From Heterostelium album PN500 (lineage: Eukaryota > Evosea > Eumycetozoa > Acytosteliales > Acytosteliaceae): DNA of 64,000 nt. The position numbers were made by a program, and so were the translations under genes. Of the stretch, positions 1-10,275 are shown one piece after another. The notes under the pieces were generated by a model. That model saw only the letters and a program-made list of their open reading frames with translations, had not been told where the DNA came from and made no database searches. The DNA lies in the NCBI RefSeq assembly GCF_000004825.1, contig NW_008805064.1, positions 2,418,001 through 2,482,000 of the forward strand, given 5' to 3'. The first letter of the stretch is position 1, and each line of letters begins with the position of its first letter.

Positions 1-1
1 T

Positions 2-655
2 GCATTGGTGCGTGGATTCAAGGTCGAAGGTTACACCCGTAAGCAAATCGAACATCAACTCGAACAATGGTTGGATCTCTCACTGAACAAGTCAGTGCCA
101 AGCTCATTGCTGATTCTAAGCAGAGCTTTCACCTTGACTTCCTCCACCACTGTTGCCGAGGCACTCGAAGACACCCTCGAGCACATCCCACAGGAAGCAC
201 TCGATGAAGTCGTCAAGAAGCTCCCAGTCGGTGGTGTATTCGAAGAGGGTAGCGTTGAGCGTGCCGAAGAGAAGCTTGAGGAGCTCTCGAAGGAGGCCGA
301 GCAACTCGAGAAGGAAAATCAAGCCGATTTGGTTGAGGGTGCCGAATCCACTGCCAAAGAGACTGAAGACGTCAAGCAACAGTTGCAATCCGCTGAACAA
401 CTCAAGGAGCAAGTCGCTGGTACTGAGGCTCCACAAATATTGGACGGTCAACTGAAAGAGTTGGTCGACAAGATCGATGACAACATCAAGGAGATTGTAA
501 ACATCGAACAAACCACCCCACTCACCAACGCAGAGAAAGCCGCCAAGAAAGCTGAACAATCACTTTCAGACGATGATGAAACCGAAATTCATAAACAACA
601 ACCACAACCAAACGAACAAGTACAACAACAACAACAGCAAACTTCCAAAATTTAA
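2..655 (+). CDS. letm1: LETM1-like mitochondrial inner-membrane protein, C-terminal part (5' end outside window)
   Basis: The reading frame is already open at base 2 and runs to a TAA at 653-655, so only the last 217 residues are here. The first 45 residues hold the most telling LETM1 block: an EQWLDLSLN stretch followed by VPSSLLILSRAF, matching the ribosome-binding-like LETM1 core remembered from animal proteins. The rest is a Glu/Lys/Gln-rich coiled coil (about residues 75-195) and a Gln-rich tail, also normal for the family. LETM1 proteins sit in the mitochondrial inner membrane and act in K+/H+ or Ca2+/H+ exchange and in mitochondrial volume control. The membrane segment would lie upstream of the window. 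No intron is seen in this part. The next gene (TAF7) is convergent, with only 80 bases between the two stop codons. Confidence 0.85.
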   Translation, partial: ALVRGFKVEGYTRKQIEHQLEQWLDLSLNKSVPSSLLILSRAFTLTSSTTVAEALEDTLEHIPQEALDEVVKKLPVGGVFEEGSVERAEEKLEELSKEAEQLEKENQADLVEGAESTAKETEDVKQQLQSAEQLKEQVAGTEAPQILDGQLKELVDKIDDNIKEIVNIEQTTPLTNAEKAAKKAEQSLSDDDETEIHKQQPQPNEQVQQQQQQTSKI

Positions 656-735
656 TAAATAAACTTAATACAAATAGTATTTATATTTATTGAAAAAATA
701 ATTAGATATGAATAAAAATGTTTTGTTTTTTTTTT

Positions 736-3129
736 TTATTCTTCCAACTCTTTAATTACACTATTAAGAGTTTCAATATCTTTAAGTTTATCGGTATATT
801 CTTTTTGGAGTTTGTCGATGATCTTTTGTTGTCTTTCTTTCAAAATCTTATTGGGTAGCGATGCAAAGTTGGCTTGTAAATCGTCGACCTTCTTCTTGAG
901 AGAGTCTGCTTCTTGTTGAACTTTTCTGAGTGTTGAACGAACCTGTAACAGCTCGTTGGTGTTTGACGATGCACTTGGTGGTACAATTGATTCCATTGGC
1001 TGAGAGTTGGTCGGTGATGCAACCATTTCGCTGGACATTGTCATTGAGGTTGGTGGTGTCTTTGGATATGGTGGAATTTGTGGTGATTGCACAGGTGGTG
1101 TAGACGGTAGTGGACTTGCAATATTGGTGAATTGTGATGGTGTCTTTGGTGTTTGTGGTAGTTGTGGTGGTGATTCAACTTTAATAGGTGGTTGTGTTGG
1201 TGATCCAATATTTGCGATTGGTGTCGATGGATTTGTAATTGTAGGTGGATTTGATGTAGAAGTAGTAGTAGTAGTGGTAGTAGTTGTTGTGGGAGTAGTA
1301 CTACTAGATATATTTGAAGTTGGTGTATTATTATTGTTATTACTATTATTATTATTATTATTATCATTATTATTATTTTGGAATGGAGAAGTTGGGGAGA
1401 ATGACTCTGTTTCCAAACCTTCTTTCTCTCTTCTCTTCTTTCTTCTATGTTCATCGTCTCTATTTCCATCTTTATGTTCACCACCACTATGACGATGTTC
1501 TCTATCTCTTTCTCTATCTCTATCTCTATCTCTGTCTCTATCACCTCTATTTTCTCTATCCCTATCACCTCTATCACCTCTATCTCTTTCTCTATCTCTG
1601 TCTCTATGTTCACCGCCATGACGATGCTCTCTATCTTTATGTTCACCACCGGTACGATGTTCTCTGTCTTTTTTGTGATGGTGATGATGTGACGAAGAGG
1701 AGGAATTCCTTGAGGTGGGTGAGAGATCATCAAATCTTTCTTTTCTCTTTCTCTTTTTGTCATCGTTATCCGGTGAGTTGATTGAGATATCTCTAGGTGA
1801 CAATGCAGATTTCCTCTCTTCTGGCACTCTGAATCCATCGTTGAATTCATTGTCATCGTTGTGCAATCCAATCGGTAGCTTAATCTTCAAGTCACCCGGA
1901 CTCTGTTTGTTGTAGTTGTTAAAGTTATATACATGGGTTCTCTCCTTGCCTTTGTCACATCTCGGTTTTCTTTCCTTCTTCTCGGTGCCATACGGTGATA
2001 GTCCACTATCCAAGAGATTCGATGATGATATACTATTACGATTGCTGACATTGTTGTTGGATTGTGGTGATGGCACTGATTGTTGTAGCTGTTGCTGTTG
2101 TGGTTGTTGACTTCTTTTACCTGGTGGAAGAGGTCTGTCTTCATTCATCATATTGATATCTTCATCACCGAATCTTCCGACATGTCTATTGAACGATCGA
2201 TTCGATGTCTTTATCTTTATAGTCATCATATCGTGTAATGGGTTGTTTTCACTATCACTAGGCATGTTATCATCGTCGTCAGAGTCCTCATCCAGCGTTA
2301 CTTGATCGTCAGCTCGTTCCTCGAAAATAATAGGTTCCGTCGAATTCGTTGCATTGGCAAACAATTCACTTCCATAACGTTCAGTCAGCTCCTCCATTGT
2401 AACAAACTCAACTTCCTCCTGTTCAATATATCCCGGTTTAATAATCCTTACCAACTCTTCTTCAATCTTTGCAATCTCTGTTACTTTCTAAATAACACAA
2501 ACACAACAACAACAATAGTATTAGTGATCTCTAATTCTAATGTAATCTAAAAATTAACAGCTTACATCTTTTGATAACTCTCTATGTCTTTTCTTTGTGA
2601 TTTCTTTTGTGGGCGGTGTGATTCCACTTGTTGATTTATAATCGGATGGTATTTCATTCTGATTGTTGCTGTCTGATTGCGGTGTTTCATAGACTTCTAT
2701 CATTTGACCGATGTCAGCGGTCTTGTAGTAAGTTGTTTTATCTAGTGTTTTGTGTGATTCTAATATACAGGGTAGATCGAATAGCGATGCATCAAACTCT
2801 TGATCACCGATCTTGAAAACCATTGCACGATCACTCTTGAATTGAACGTCGATCGGTGCATCAAAGTGTTTCTGTTTGATCATACGTCTCACTCGATCGG
2901 CGACATTCAACGGTAACCTAAGAATCAATTGATCCTCACAATCCAACGGTCTACCGAATCCATTTAACTGATTTGCATTCTGTTGTTGTTGTTGTTGGTG
3001 TTGTTGGTGTTGTTGTTGTTGAAATTGTGGTGATTGTTGATTATAGAAATTCTGTTGTTGATATTGATAATGATTACCACTACTACTATTGTGATGATGA
3101 CTATTATTATAATAAGGTGGAGTATTCAT
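736..3129 (-). CDS. taf7: TFIID subunit TAF7 (TAFII55 family)
   Basis: Two exons, 3129-2566 and 2487-736, are joined over a 78-base intron (donor GTAAGC, acceptor TTATTTAG) to give 771 residues. After an Asn/Gln/His-rich leader (residues 1-58), residues about 62-145 form the TAFII55 N-terminal domain: DQLILRLP, then VRRMI, DLPCILESHKTLDK and YYKTADIGQMI, all hallmarks of TAF7. This domain binds TAF1 and restrains its acetyltransferase activity within TFIID. The middle is acidic, then rich in Arg-Asp/Glu-His repeats (RDRDRDRE type), Asn and Thr runs. The last 75 residues are a coiled coil, as in other TAF7 proteins. The protein is about twice the length of human TAF7 because of low-complexity insertions. 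It is divergent from the CtlX-like gene over a 400-base promoter region. Confidence 0.9.
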
Positions 3130-3529
3130 ATCATTAGCTAACTAACATATATATATTATTATAGATATGATATGATATGATATGATGTGTGTTGTTGTTG
3201 TTGTTGTGTAACGTATTTGTAAAAAAGATCTAGAATGCTTTTTTTATTTATATTTTTAAAATATTTTTTGAAATTCCCAGATGAAATTTTAAATTAATGT
3301 TTTGTTTTTTTTTTTTTTTTTTTTGCAAAAAAAAACGTTAAGCATTTTAGGCATTTTTAATAACTGTAATTTACTTAATAAATTATTTCAATTTTTTTTA
3401 TTATCATTTATAATTATAGTAATATATTAGAAAAGCAAATATTTATTAAATAGTAATATTGTTGTTGTTTTATAAAAAATAAGCAAAGATATATATATTA
3501 ACTTTAATATTAAAGAAGCAAATATAAAA
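3130..3529. promoter_or_regulatory. Divergent intergenic promoter region between TAF7 and the CtlX-like gene
   Basis: A 400-base AT-rich interval lies between two start codons on opposite strands. It holds a TGATA-type short tandem repeat near 3165-3185, GTT repeats, and a run of about 18 T beginning near 3306. T-tracts of this kind are usual just upstream of dictyostelid transcription starts. No conserved factor site can be named from the sequence alone. Confidence 0.5.
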
Positions 3530-4624
3530 ATGTCAGTTCACCAATCTTCAAATGAAATTTTAATGGTACAAAACACGCATTTCGAATTGAATGTACAAAC
3601 TATAAATGATAATTTCTTTCAAACCGTACCAAAAGACCCAACTGAAGTACCAAAGATTGTATGTATTCGTTTGATCAAGTCAGTCAATCTCTTATGAAAA
3701 CAAATTAATTTTTAATTAAAATCATGATCTAGGCATTGGAAGAATTCAATAGTTATTATAATGCATTGGTTGAGAAAGGTGTAAAAGTAACACTTTTCAA
3801 ACCAGAGGATAACTTGGATACACCGGATTGCATTTTCCCAAACAATTGGTTTTCAACACATCAACCATCGGAATCAAAGAATGGCAGTGACAACACATTG
3901 GTTCTCTATCCAATGTTGCATTTGAATCGTCGTCTCGAGAGACGTGAGAACATCATCAGATTCTTGATGTCGAGAAAGGACAATGTAAAGTTGATCGATC
4001 TCTCATTGTCAGAGGCCGACAATATCTTCTTGGAGGGTACCGGATCGTTGGTCATCGATCGTGTCAACAAGGTCGCCTACATGTGCGTATCACAGCGTAG
4101 TCACAAGCCATTGGCTATGGAGTGGGCCGAAGAGTTGGGATACAAGCTGATCACTTTCACCGCCACCGACTCGATCGGTAAGATCATCTATCACACCAAC
4201 GTAATGATGGCAATCTGTTCGGGTGTCGCCATTTGTTGTATCGATACAGTTGAGGATGCTGTTGAAAAACAAGAGTATGTTGTTTATAAATTTATAGCAT
4301 ATATTTATAACTTAAACTTAACCAACCTCTTTATTAATAATATTTGTTTAACTTGATAGATTAATTCAAGCATTATCTAAACATCATAAATTGATTACTA
4401 TTAACAAGAAACAAGTTGAAGCATTCTGTGGAAACGTTATTGAAGTAAGAGGATCCGAAGATAAAAAGTATTTGGTCGCTTCGCAGACTGCCTACGATGC
4501 ATTCACCGAAGAACAAAGAACAGTCATTCTTCAACATGTCGATGGCTTCATCTCAAAGCCAATTCCAACCATTCAAACCGTTGGTGGTGGTGGTATCAGA
4601 TGTATGATTGCTGAATTGTTTTAA
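3530..4624 (+). CDS. Amidinotransferase-fold hydrolase, CtlX/DDAH-like
   Basis: Three exons (3530-3658, 3733-4274, 4360-4624) give 311 residues; each join keeps frame and uses GTATGT donors with TAG acceptors. The protein has the marks of the guanidino-group modifying superfamily. PDCIFPNNW (residues 74-82) carries the substrate-binding Asp, YHTNV carries the likely catalytic His (His197), and GGGGIRCMIAE near the C-terminus carries the likely nucleophilic Cys (Cys305). This C-terminal form, GG..RCM.AE, is the one seen in the CtlX (citrulline utilisation hydrolase) group rather than in classical arginine deiminase. The likely reaction is hydrolysis of a guanidino or ureido group on arginine, citrulline or methyl-arginine; the true substrate cannot be told from sequence. 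No signal peptide or membrane segment is seen, so it is probably cytosolic. Confidence 0.8.
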
Positions 4625-4732
4625 TATCATAAAATAATAATAATAATAATAAAAACTTATTTATCTTTTTAATCTTGTTTTTTTTTTAAATTTATCTTGT
4701 TTTTTGTTTTTTATTACTTTTTGTTTATTTAT

Positions 4733-6493
4733 TTATTTGATATATTTAATTAATATCGAAATGATTACATCGGTATGAGGATTATCAGTCAATCCAATTT
4801 GAGCCAATGTAGGTTCGAATGGCATTAAAGCGGGAAGATTAAGTGGTTCTTTTGAGACTTGTGAGAGGAATGCAGCAGCTTTCTTACCCATCTCCATATT
4901 ATGATCTCCTGTTTTATAGGCAAGTAAATTACATAAATGTCTAAGTAATCCTGGACAATGACAAATCATAATTCTTTATTTGATAAAAACAAAGTAAGTT
5001 AGTTTTAACTAATATCAATAAAAGTTAGAGTGCTAAAGATATTCTTACCTTGATTTTTGTGATATTTTGATTAGATTGCATAGAATATTCAATGAAAGTA
5101 GTTGTATATCATTTGCATAGTGACCAAGTAGTTCAATTAATCTTTCAACCATTGTTCTCTTTTCAAATGTTACTTGTTGTTTAAGTTGTAATGTTGTTGT
5201 TGTTGTTGTTACAATTGGTGTGTTATTACTATTGTTGTTGCTATCTAAAGACATCATTTCACCTGATGTCTGACTGGTGTTAATACTTTGTGAATCTGTA
5301 TGTGTGGAAGAAGATGTTGAGATAGAAGATGTAGATGGTGATGATGTTGTAGCGATAGTTGTTGTTGTTGTTGGTTGTTGTTCTAAAGATGATGATGGTG
5401 ATGATGATGATGCTGTAGTTGTAGTTGTAACAGTCTCAAACAAAGGCTCGTAAATCGGTTTCAATAGTATCAAATCGACTTGTTCTCTTGTGGCTTTGGA
5501 TCTGGTGATGATATCCAATGTCTCCATGGCAGCTAGCAACGCCTCGTCGTTGTCATAGACAAACAAAGCCATCTCTAGAGTCTCGAGAATCTTTTTCGAT
5601 AGACCTGGAGGTGTAGTCTTTAACATCGACAGCTGAGCACCGTTGAATGTTAGATGATTCAAGTCGTTATCGGTAATGGTTGCACCGCTGCTGCTACGCA
5701 CCGACTCCTCAGTACGCAACGGTAGTTTCTTGGCAATCTTTGAAATGATCTCAAGAATGTATCTAGTTGTATTACTAACTACACCTTCCTTCTGTTTCTG
5801 CTTCTCTTTTTGCTTGTCATCATCGCTGTTCTCCAACAAACTACTTCTAAACTTGAAATGATTGTAGAGTATCTCCACTAGGAATGTAATGGCAGTGGCG
5901 TGTTGTGCGATAATCTGGTCGTTCGGTTGAACCAAAATCGAGTTTCTAAGAATCGCCACAACCTTACCGATGATCTCTTCATTGTCAGAGATCTTCATTA
6001 TATATTCTGTTGTTGTTGTTGTTGGTTCCATTGTAACATCATTATCATTATTGTTTGTTGTATCTTCTTTCTTTTCGAATTTAACAACGGATTCAATGAT
6101 TGCATCCAATAATGTAGATGATGGATGACCAGCAGCGATATCAACTACTTTCAAAGGTGGTGTAAAAGTTAACTTTTCTTGGTAGGAACGTGAGAGTAGT
6201 GCATTCAATGCGAAATGAATCGACGATTCCAAACCAGAATTCAAATAGGCAATCAATCTCTGTGTTGTTGAATCTTCAACTAATTTTTTATTAAGACGTG
6301 TAGAATAACATGGTATATCTGTTCTACTAAAGTCTATATATATTTAACATACAAATAAAAAAAAAAAAGTTATATTTAATTCAGTTAATTAATTATATAT
6401 ATCGATTATTTAAATATTTAACATACAATTATAATTTGGTTGAATTTGCTGTGAAGCCTGTATAAATGGTACTGACATTCTACCTATATTCAT
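4733..6493 (-). CDS. Armadillo-like protein, possibly an ARID/BAF250-Rsc9-type SWI/SNF subunit
   Basis: Three exons (6493-6427, 6333-5049, 4973-4733) join in frame to 530 residues. The start MNIGRMSVPF is a short exon, and the frame closes at both GTATGT/GTAAGA introns. The segment RLIAYLNSGLESSIHFALNA (about residues 50-70) resembles the first helices of the armadillo-like C-terminal region in ARID1/BAF250 and ARID2/Rsc9 proteins, where a 'LxSGLxxExxWALNxL' pattern recurs. Later helical repeats (around LLAAMETLDIITRS and LLSLNILCNLIKISQKSR) also fit an armadillo fold. The middle, about residues 335-420, is a Ser/Thr/Asn/Gln-rich insert. No ARID DNA-binding domain is present in this gene. If the family call is right it would be a chromatin-remodelling subunit, but that is inference from weak similarity. 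Confidence 0.5.
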
Positions 6494-6922
6494 TATTATT
6501 ATTATTATTAATATTGGATTTAAAGATAGACAGATGATATGTATATAAATAGATAGGTAAAAATATCTTATTGTGAATTGAATAGTGTGTCTGTAACTAA
6601 TTGATATTAATATGAAATCTAAAAATGGAAATTGTAATTAATGTGTTTCGCTAATAGGGGAGTGAAATCATCATCCAACAATGAAATTATGTGAATTTAT
6701 TTAAATTTTTTTGTCTGAGCAAAAAACTAACCGTTGTAAAAAAACAAAAAACAAAAAAAAAACAAAAAAATCTATTATTTATTTGATTATTTATTTATTT
6801 ATTTATTTATTTATATTATTTATTATATTATGTTCACTTATTACTAATTACTGATTACTACAAAAATTATATTATTAAAAAAGAAAATCTATTTATTTCT
6901 ATATCTAATAAAATTTAAAATC
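6494..6922. promoter_or_regulatory. Divergent promoter interval (armadillo-like gene / LRR-PP2C gene)
   Basis: These 429 bases separate two divergent start codons. They are about 80% A+T, with ATT repeats near 6494-6512, A-runs with interspersed C around 6740-6770 and an ATTT tandem repeat near 6778-6810. No coding potential is seen. Confidence 0.45.
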
Positions 6923-9409
6923 ATGGGAAATGTTTTAGATAAAGCAAAAGATGCAGGTGAACCAACTAATCATGGTATGTATTTTGTTTAACATCATATT
7001 ACTATACTAGTAACTGTGATAATAATAATTATTATTATGTTATCACTATTTAGATGCATTTGTATTTTGGTATAACTTAAAAGAAAAGTATGAACATTCA
7101 GAGACATTGTTGGATCATTTTCAACCTTTTATGGTAGATCATCAATATACAGAGCAAGAGGATAATGATGGAGGAGGAGGTGGTGGTGGTGGTGGAACTA
7201 CAAATCTACCAATAACAACGACGACAACTGTAAATACTACAAATACTACACAAAACAATAATAGTCAACATCAACATCATCACACTAGGAATGGAAGTGG
7301 TGGAGAAGGTGGAACTGCAAATGGAGGTGTGATTGCTGGTCGTCCTACGAGTGGATCAATGAGTGAAGACTCCTATGTGATGTTGGGAACGGTGAAAGGC
7401 GATGCTCGTTGTCCATCGCCGACATCGTCATCGATTATCTCCACCACGCCAAAGAGTGAACAACTGAATCGCAACCTCCTGCAAACGATCAATTGCAAAC
7501 TCCAGTTGATTCCACCCGAGTTGAATCACTTCACTCTGAACTTGGACAATCATTATCTCACCGAGAAGATGGTGCTCTCGATATGCGCCACCATCATATC
7601 GAACAACGAGAACTACCACAATCGCCACTTGACGACCACTCACAAGGAGACACCGATCAACACGATGCGTAAGAAGAAGCTGCAATCGGAGTATCAGGAG
7701 ATGATCTCGCAGTACTACTTTAACGTCACCAAACTCTCGCTGAAGCGGACGGCACTGTCGCCACGCAGTCTCGAAGCGCTGGCACAGTCGCTGCGCAACA
7801 ACCACTCGCTGCTCGAGCTCGATCTCGGTGGCAACGAGCTGATGTCCACCGGCATTGCGCTGCTCACCAGTGGACTCCGCTCGAACCACTCTATCACACG
7901 CCTGAATCTGAGTGATGTTCGTGCCTACGACGAAGGTGCATTCATGATTGCAGCGTTCCTCATGACCACCAAATCACTGAGAACCATTGATCTCTCCACC
8001 AATCACATCACAGACAAAGGCTACGAAGCACTCAGACAAGCTGCACTCAGAAATACCTCTGTAACATCCATTTATTTATCCGATAATAGTATAGGTAATT
8101 AATTATTAATTTTGACCACACAAAAAAAAAGACATCTTTTTTTACTGACCTAGACCTCCCTAAACCCTATTTTCGGAATTAAAATTTTTTTTTTTTTTCA
8201 AAATCCAAATTTGGTAATTTTTTCAAATATCCCCAGATGCAGCAAAATTATATTCGTTATCAAATATTTTAAAGAGAAATACAAGTATTCAATATGTTAT
8301 GGATTCAATATTCGATCGTTTGACATTAAGTAGAAAGTTTAAAAACAAATTGCAAAGTTTTAAAAAAGGTGTCATGCAAGTCCGTTCCAATAGTACTTTA
8401 AATTTCAATGCTGATCAAGATGATAAAACTCCATTGTTTAGAGTATGTTAACAAAAAAAAAAAAAAAAAAAAAAAAACATATTGAAACAAAATTTTATTA
8501 ATTTTTTTTTTCCTCTTTTAGTTGATGGGTAAACAAAATCAACAAATACCAGTTCCAGAACAAATGCCAAGCAATAGGTATATTGTCGGTAAGAGTGAAA
8601 CGATTGGAAAGAGATCTTCAATGGAAGATAGAATGGTTGCTTATGGTAGATTCGGTAATGTCGATGATTGTGAATTGTATTCGATTTTCGATGGACATGG
8701 TGGAAAGGCTGCCTCTGACTATGCTGCTGACAATATTTATAGAATTTTCTCTGATTTCCTTGCACAGACGAACCAGCCAGATGAAGCATTCAAACAGTCT
8801 TATCAAGCGATACATGCACATATTTCACCGTGGCCGTTCATCGGTACCACTGCAGCCTCTGTATATATTAAAGATAGTTTGGCTACGATTGCCAATGTCG
8901 GTGACTCACGTGTTGTTCTCGGATACATCAATGAGCACAATCAATTCGCTGCGGAACGACTTACTTTTGACCATCGTCCTGTTGAAGACACCGAGAGACA
9001 GAGAATTATCAATGCCGGTGGTTCCGTTCTTAATGGTAGAGTCAATGGAATGCTGGCAGTATCAAGAGCTCTTGGTGATTCTTTTCTAACTCCATATGTA
9101 ACGCCCGATCCATATATAAGTCATCTTACAATCAGTGAAAAGTGTAAATTTTTAATTTTGGCATGCGATGGTGTTTGGGATCTGGTATGTTTAATACTAT
9201 TATTCATAAATAATTATTTTGGAAACTAACTATTTATTTTTATTTATATTTAATTTTTATTTTCAAAGATTTCTGATGAAGAAGCAGTCAAAGTAATATC
9301 ATCTATACCTGACCCAGCAAAATCAAGTGAAACTCTCAGAGATCTAGCTTTTGCACAAGGTAGTACAGATAATATTAGTGTAATGATTGTAAAGTTAAAT
9401 GAATATTAG
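6923..9409 (+). CDS. Leucine-rich repeat protein fused to a PP2C phosphatase
   Basis: Five exons (6923-6974, 7054-8094, 8237-8442, 8522-9184, 9269-9409) join in frame to 700 residues. The N-terminus starts MGNVLDK, a possible myristoylation-type start (Gly2). A Gly/Thr/Asn-rich linker follows, then ribonuclease-inhibitor-type LRRs at about residues 255-380 (LLELDLGGNEL, ITRLNLSDVR, LRTIDLSTNHI, VTSIYLSDNSI). Residues about 450-697 are a complete PP2C (PPM) Ser/Thr phosphatase with metal-binding acidic residues in place: MED (467-469), FDGHGG (Asp490), GDSRVV, ACDGVWD (Asp649) and TDNIS (Asp688). LRR plus PP2C on one chain is the plan of PHLPP phosphatases and of yeast adenylate cyclase, but here there is no PH or cyclase domain. 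The LRRs probably target the phosphatase to a substrate or membrane. Confidence 0.85.
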
Positions 9410-10275
9410 TAAACAAAAATAGATAATAAATTTAATATTTCAAAATCAAATTAGTTTACTAATAGATAAAATGACTAGCTACGCTACATTTATGATTGAC
9501 AATTCACTTTTTAAAAATTAAAGATTTTATTTTATTTATAGAGATTAATGATTGCTAGGAAAAATTAGTGAATGATAATTAGAAGTTAATACTATCAGAG
9601 ATCCATTTACCAGTAGAATACAATAGTTTTTTTGAGTTTTCTTTACCTCTCTGCTTGACTTCTTCAAACTTTTTAATACAATGAGTTTCGTCAGTATCAG
9701 TATCGTTGACAGCCCGAAGGAATAGTTTTAATTCTGACAATATTTTATCAATATTGTCAGATTTCTCCTGATCTTTAGACTAGTTTGCAATATCTTGGAT
9801 AGATGCCTAGTATCTAATAGTTGATGTTAAAATCATATTAATGTCACCCAATGCTGACAGATTTTTGAACTTGTCCTTAATTGGCTAAACTCCATTAGTC
9901 GATTTTATATTTCTCATTTATATGTAAATTTAGTTAGATAATCAAACTCAACTTATTATTCTTTAAAGAAGTCAAAAAGAGGGTGGAAAAAAAATTCAAA
10001 TAGAAATAGTTTATTCATAGATCGAATAAATGATTTACTACAATCTTGATCTTCAAATTTTAAGAATTCCTTTGTGTTTTATAGAACAATGCAAGTGATT
10101 TGAAACTATTCCTGAAAGTTCAGAGTATAAAATTAAACTCATATTTATTATTTAATAAATTGAGACCAAAAAAAAAATAAGTAGCAATTGATTTGTTTAT
10201 CTCTGTTCAATTTTTTCCAGATTTTGATGAATTCGCTTGATTAAATGATTACTAATGATTTTTTCAGTTTTATTA
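9410..10275. other. Intergenic region holding a decayed gene and little else
   Basis: This 866-base spacer lies between the LRR-PP2C stop and the PI4-kinase stop (convergent genes). It contains the broken minus-strand gene described separately at 9579-9917. The remaining sequence is AT-rich without open frames. Confidence 0.5.
9579..9917 (-). pseudogene. Broken small helical-protein gene
   Basis: On the minus strand a 113-codon frame from an ATG at 9917 to a TAA at 9579 reads like a real protein: Lys/Glu/Asp/Ser-rich, with phrases such as FKNLSALGDINMI and SDNIDKILSELKLFLRAVND, and a mixed codon choice unlike spacer DNA. It is interrupted by three in-frame stops, all of them TAG. The composition suggests a helical, charged protein. 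I do not recognise a family, and I see no convincing link to the other helical genes in the window. It is either a decayed copy of a host gene or a piece of one. Confidence 0.45.

Noticed and set aside
116-559. Leu/Phe-rich minus-strand frame opposite LETM1
   Set aside because: It is the shadow of the Glu/Lys coiled coil on the other strand; composition is that of an antisense frame and it has no start context.
1007-1871. Overlapping frames rich in Val/Gly, Ile/Glu or Tyr/Leu across the TAF7 repeats
   Set aside because: They are alternative readings of the RDRDRE, Asn and Thr repeat DNA; only the TAF7 frame carries a domain.
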